Assembly (NCBI GenBank): GCA_036924285.1
Contig: JAYKYS010000007.1
Span: 5,952,001-6,016,000, forward strand
Length of the DNA: 64,000 nucleotides
From: Asterella californica
Lineage: Eukaryota > Streptophyta > Marchantiopsida > Marchantiales > Aytoniaceae
Direction: 5' to 3'
Shown here: in pieces, positions 60,241 to 64,000 of the stretch
How positions within the stretch are numbered: the stretch's first letter is position 1
Layout: every line of letters begins with the position of its first letter
Made by a program: the position numbers and the translations under genes
Notes under the pieces: model-generated
Told to the model about the DNA's origin: nothing
Seen by the model: only the letters and a program-made list of their open reading frames with translations
Databases searched by the model: none

Positions 60241-63200
60241 ATTTATACAACTGTGTGCAAAATGTAATTATACGCATAATTTATATACTAATTGATTTCA
60301 CAACAGGACGACGCTAAGTCTCATGAGGGAACTATTTGCTTCGCATTCCAGTAGATTTCATTAATAACAAGTAATCACTAATCGTCATTATTGCATCTTT
60401 ACATAATAATTATTAGTATTTCTGAAAAATATTATATATACAAATAAATTCAAAGAACAACGTATTCTCTTATGAACATCTGAAGATGAGTGAGACTTGT
60501 AGAGGTGTCAATGTTGTAACATTTATGAAAGATTCTACACTCGTAAAAGGAGTTACGATTTCGGGTAGACCTTGGCGGGTATTTTCTACGAGGTGCTCGT
60601 ATAAAAGCGTCACGAGCGTCTTCTTGTTGAGTGTTAATTGGTTTCGTTCATTTGTTCTTGCATAGAAATCTCTTCTACCAAATAATGATCTCAAGTGACA
60701 ATGATGACAAATGATCAATGAAGATGAATGTACTTTTAGTTCAAAACGACGACCCAAATTGAACAACTGTTCAGTAGAAAGTAGACGTGGAAAAGTTATA
60801 GTCTTTTGCATTTCACTCGTCAGGGAATATTTCTACTTAACATTGACACCCACTAATAGCAATACTTGCTCAACCCTCGTGGAATGTTGACATGTATAAT
60901 AATTGAGTCAAAATAATATCAAAATTAATAAGAAAAATATATATAATTTAAAATGATAATCAATTATAGGTGTTGACGCGTTTATTTAATTTAAACAGAT
61001 ATTTATTATCATCATTTAATTTTATCTATCATTTTGATTCCTAGAAAGAAATAAATTCTAAAGCTTTATAAAGTTTTTTGTCCTCTAAATGTGATTGTCA
61101 GTGGTTCCAACTTCACAATATTAGAAAACGATTAACGTTGATGAAATTCATAAACAAAATCATAATTATCAATAACTCCAGATTGAAATATCAAGACAAA
61201 TAATATTATCTCAATTGGATGATTTTGGAGTTACAATACAATCCATTAGATTGTATAGTTTAGCTTAACATAATGTAATGAAGATACACACTATCATGTA
61301 GAATAAACCATCTATTGTGAATTAAAAGTATGAAGGTATGAATGTAAGTAACTTGTCATATGTTGTCTTTGATACAATATTATATATATTGTAAGTGTAA
61401 TGTTATAACGGGTTATTTTCTTTGACAAAATGATATTTGTTATATTTGACGTCTTACAAACGAGCTGTAACATTTATAAGTTTAACTAATTGGATAATAT
61501 AGATAACTCTTTAAGTGAGCTCTTGAAAAGCTATTCCAAGCTAAGCCACATTTCTCCAACTACAGAAGTGATTCTGTAACAACCAAAACTAACAACTTTC
61601 AAGTAAGAATAATAAAAACTTAATATAGAACTTTCGTTTTATATGAAAGTTTTATGAGAAAACAAATGAAAATTATACTTGAAAACCTGAAAGGTTGGGT
61701 GCATACTCCCCATATCACAACTCAGTGATAGAGAGAAATTAGAGTTAGACATTTGCTCTATCAAGATGATACATACAAAGAAGAGCTCACATGTATTATT
61801 CAGTATTTAGAGATGGAGTAGTGTTACTTACTTGATGATATTTAACATATTCTTCTTTGATTTTTGGTTGTATACAGTTTAACATTACCTTTAAAACATT
61901 CTGATTTATAAATGTACTTTTCTATAATAAAGTGAAGTTGTTTAATTTTCAAAAATACTAATACGAGTAAGAGAGCTCCTTACTGATCTTGCAAAGTTTT
62001 ACGCCGTGGAAGGCTAAGCCAAGCCACGGGTGATTTTTGAGATATTCTAAGCTATCTTCGGCTGTCATCTCGAGAGTAGCTTATACATAGTTATATCTCG
62101 TAAGGCACTCCCGGTAGAGCCTTTCGGTACACATACAGCATCTAATATTGACAATTATTTCATGTTTATTACAATAATTGAATTTCCAAATGACTTTCAC
62201 AAACCAACAAGGAATATGAATATTCATTCACGAGTCAACAAAGAAATCAGTCCAAAAGTCATTTTTTTGCCATGAGTACTAGATGCTGTTGCTATTACTA
62301 GCGATATGAATGAAGTTTATAATGATCATATGATGAAAAGTTTTCATTAGAAAGTAGTTGAAGAGTTGTCACTTTACATATATATTACATGTGATTTAAG
62401 GATGACATTATTTGGAGAGACTTACTAAGAAAGAAGATTAAGACATCAGTTGTGAACTTGGTAGTTGCATTGCGTTATCGTAAAGAATTCATGTTATGTG
62501 TAACACTTATGAAAGAGGGCCGAAGGCCGAAAACGACTTTACAATTTCCAGGGCCCCGGGCAAAAAAAAATTTATTCCAAAAGAAATTTCATACGTAGAT
62601 TTTTCCTCTCATGATCAAGCCACATGTGCTAATGGTTCAACGTAGTAAGTTGCTGCGACGTGTTGCAACATGTTTCTAAGCCTCTAAAATTACATTACAA
62701 AAATATCTTTATTCACCAAGAAATGTTTAAAACTAGATGTACTCATTCTCTGCTGTTAAAACAAATATCCTATCATATTTTTATTGATTATGCAAAAGTG
62801 TATGCTCCAAACCTCTCACTTCCACAATTCTTATATAAATAATCTAGTGCAATTTGTCCTTAGTGGTCACCCATCTTACGATGTTAACAAGTTATTTATG
62901 CTAATCACCTTTAATAAGTAGACTAATCTTGTCCTTGATCAGTCCAAACAACCATGAGAAAAATAGATACTTGCGATAATGAAATCTTTAAACGGAAAAT
63001 TAAGATTTCAGAAAGAAATTATATTAAAAAAGATAATGCGCTAAAGAATCATTAAAAAATTAATTTTAAAAATTAATTTTTATTTTAGTACCAAACTTCC
63101 TTCGTTGAATGATTCGATGCTAAATTAAACCCCAACTCTGCTCAACGTGTAGTCTAACATGCATGCAACCTCGAGTTTGAACTGGAAAGAGAAAGAAAGA

Positions 63201-64000
63201 ACTTCATAGAACAGAAAAAAACCTTAGGACGTAATTGGTCTAAACAAAGTAAGATAGACTAACTTTATGAAAAAAAAAATATATATTTAACGTTAAAGGT
63301 ATACCATAAGTGGTGGAAAAAACTTGTAGATTTTAACTCTAGGAGACATTAGACCAAGAGATTTTTCAGTAAGAGAAAAATCTTTTATCAGAGGTGTAAT
63401 TTATCACATAACCATTCTGTTGAAAGAGTCAAGTGATAAATTAAATCACATTCCATATTATCTTCTTCCATCTCAAGATGAATAAGATGAATATATATGC
63501 ACGAATGATCACTTGGTCGTGGAGGTCTTTCTACATGATTCTCTATGAAACATCAGTTCAAATATTCATTTCTCTTCAATTTGCATTAGACTAGACGTCA
63601 AACAACTTCCTCTCTATCATCATTATATGCTAATCAAAGTTTTCCATTACTAATATCATTGACTCTTGACATGTGTTGTTGTTTGTTATAACTAAAACAA
63701 CACGAATAGCCCTCGGTGTCCTATTCGCTATAACAAATTAAGTTGTAAACAAAAGTCTAAAAGACTTTTGTCATGCCTCTATCTTAGAACTAAGTTTCTT
63801 CACACTCAAATAATGAAGCATGCATAAATTATCACCTTACTGTATTAGATTGTAGTTAGGCATGAAATATGAAACTTTGTGATACCAATTATTTATAACA
63901 TTGCTCAATGAGAGCTCACAATTTTGTCTATTTGTCTCATTATTTCCTCCCTCCATCTCTTTTATTACAGTGATAATTATTTCTAGAAAATGATAAAAAA
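60241..64000. other. AT-rich intergenic DNA
   Basis: No supported gene. A 113-codon minus frame (60470-60811) has no recognised domain. A diverged two-hairpin repeat may lie at 63390-63490 (ATTTATCACATAACCATTCT with GAGTCAAGTGATAAATTAAA, then CTTCTTCCATCTCAAGATGA). Confidence 0.45.

Noticed and set aside
60470..60811. 113-codon minus-strand frame
   Set aside because: No recognisable domain and embedded in AT-rich intergenic DNA; chance frame is more likely.

Overview
The window looks like nuclear DNA of a land plant, more likely a bryophyte or other non-seed plant than a flowering plant. The signs are two intron-containing host genes with GT-AG introns of tens to hundreds of bases (one longer), several classes of plant-type retroelement, and a multidomain FKBP of the animal FKBP15 (WAFL/FKBP133) type, which I do not know from flowering plants. 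The species cannot be fixed by reading alone. Most of the window is transposable-element DNA and old repeats.

Layout. 1-8.95 kb: a minus-strand Ty3/gypsy retrotransposon (element 1) with its 5' LTR and primer-binding site at the right and its 3' end beyond the left edge. 9-16.7 kb: repeats, including a two-hairpin repeat family, a decayed plus-strand gene with the HUH and Tyr motifs of a rolling-circle (Rep-like) endonuclease at 10.4-11.5 kb, copy 1 of a dispersed repeat, a degenerate minisatellite and a decayed Ty1/copia fragment. 16.76-26.06 kb: a complete minus-strand gene in 16 exons for an FKBP15-type protein of about 1,064 residues (WH1 domain, FKBP domain, Pro-rich linker, coiled coil, acidic tail). 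26-31.9 kb: AT-rich DNA with more two-hairpin repeats. 32-34.45 kb: a decayed minus-strand non-LTR retrotransposon. 36.60-38.43 kb: a four-exon minus-strand gene for a 193-residue single-C2-domain protein, with a near-perfect 31-bp inverted repeat inside its 179-nt second intron. 39.3-41 kb: a tandem duplication and unassigned plus-strand coding remnants. 41.7-44.99 kb: repeat copy 2, then complex tandem arrays. 44,991-53,249: a second minus-strand Ty3/gypsy element with both LTRs, inserted in a 64-bp satellite. 53.25-64 kb: the rest of the satellite, repeat copy 3 with an internal minisatellite, and AT-rich DNA without recognisable genes.

The two host genes were assembled by hand from homology, splice sites and reading phase. 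Every proposed junction keeps the reading frame, and both summed coding lengths are multiples of three. The transposon coding regions are nearly all broken. The observations most worth following up are the FKBP15-type gene with its altered drug/catalytic pocket and a likely GC-AG intron, the HUH-endonuclease relic, the intronic hairpin of the C2 gene, the two-hairpin repeat family, and the strong over-use of GAAGAC/GTCTTC through element 1.
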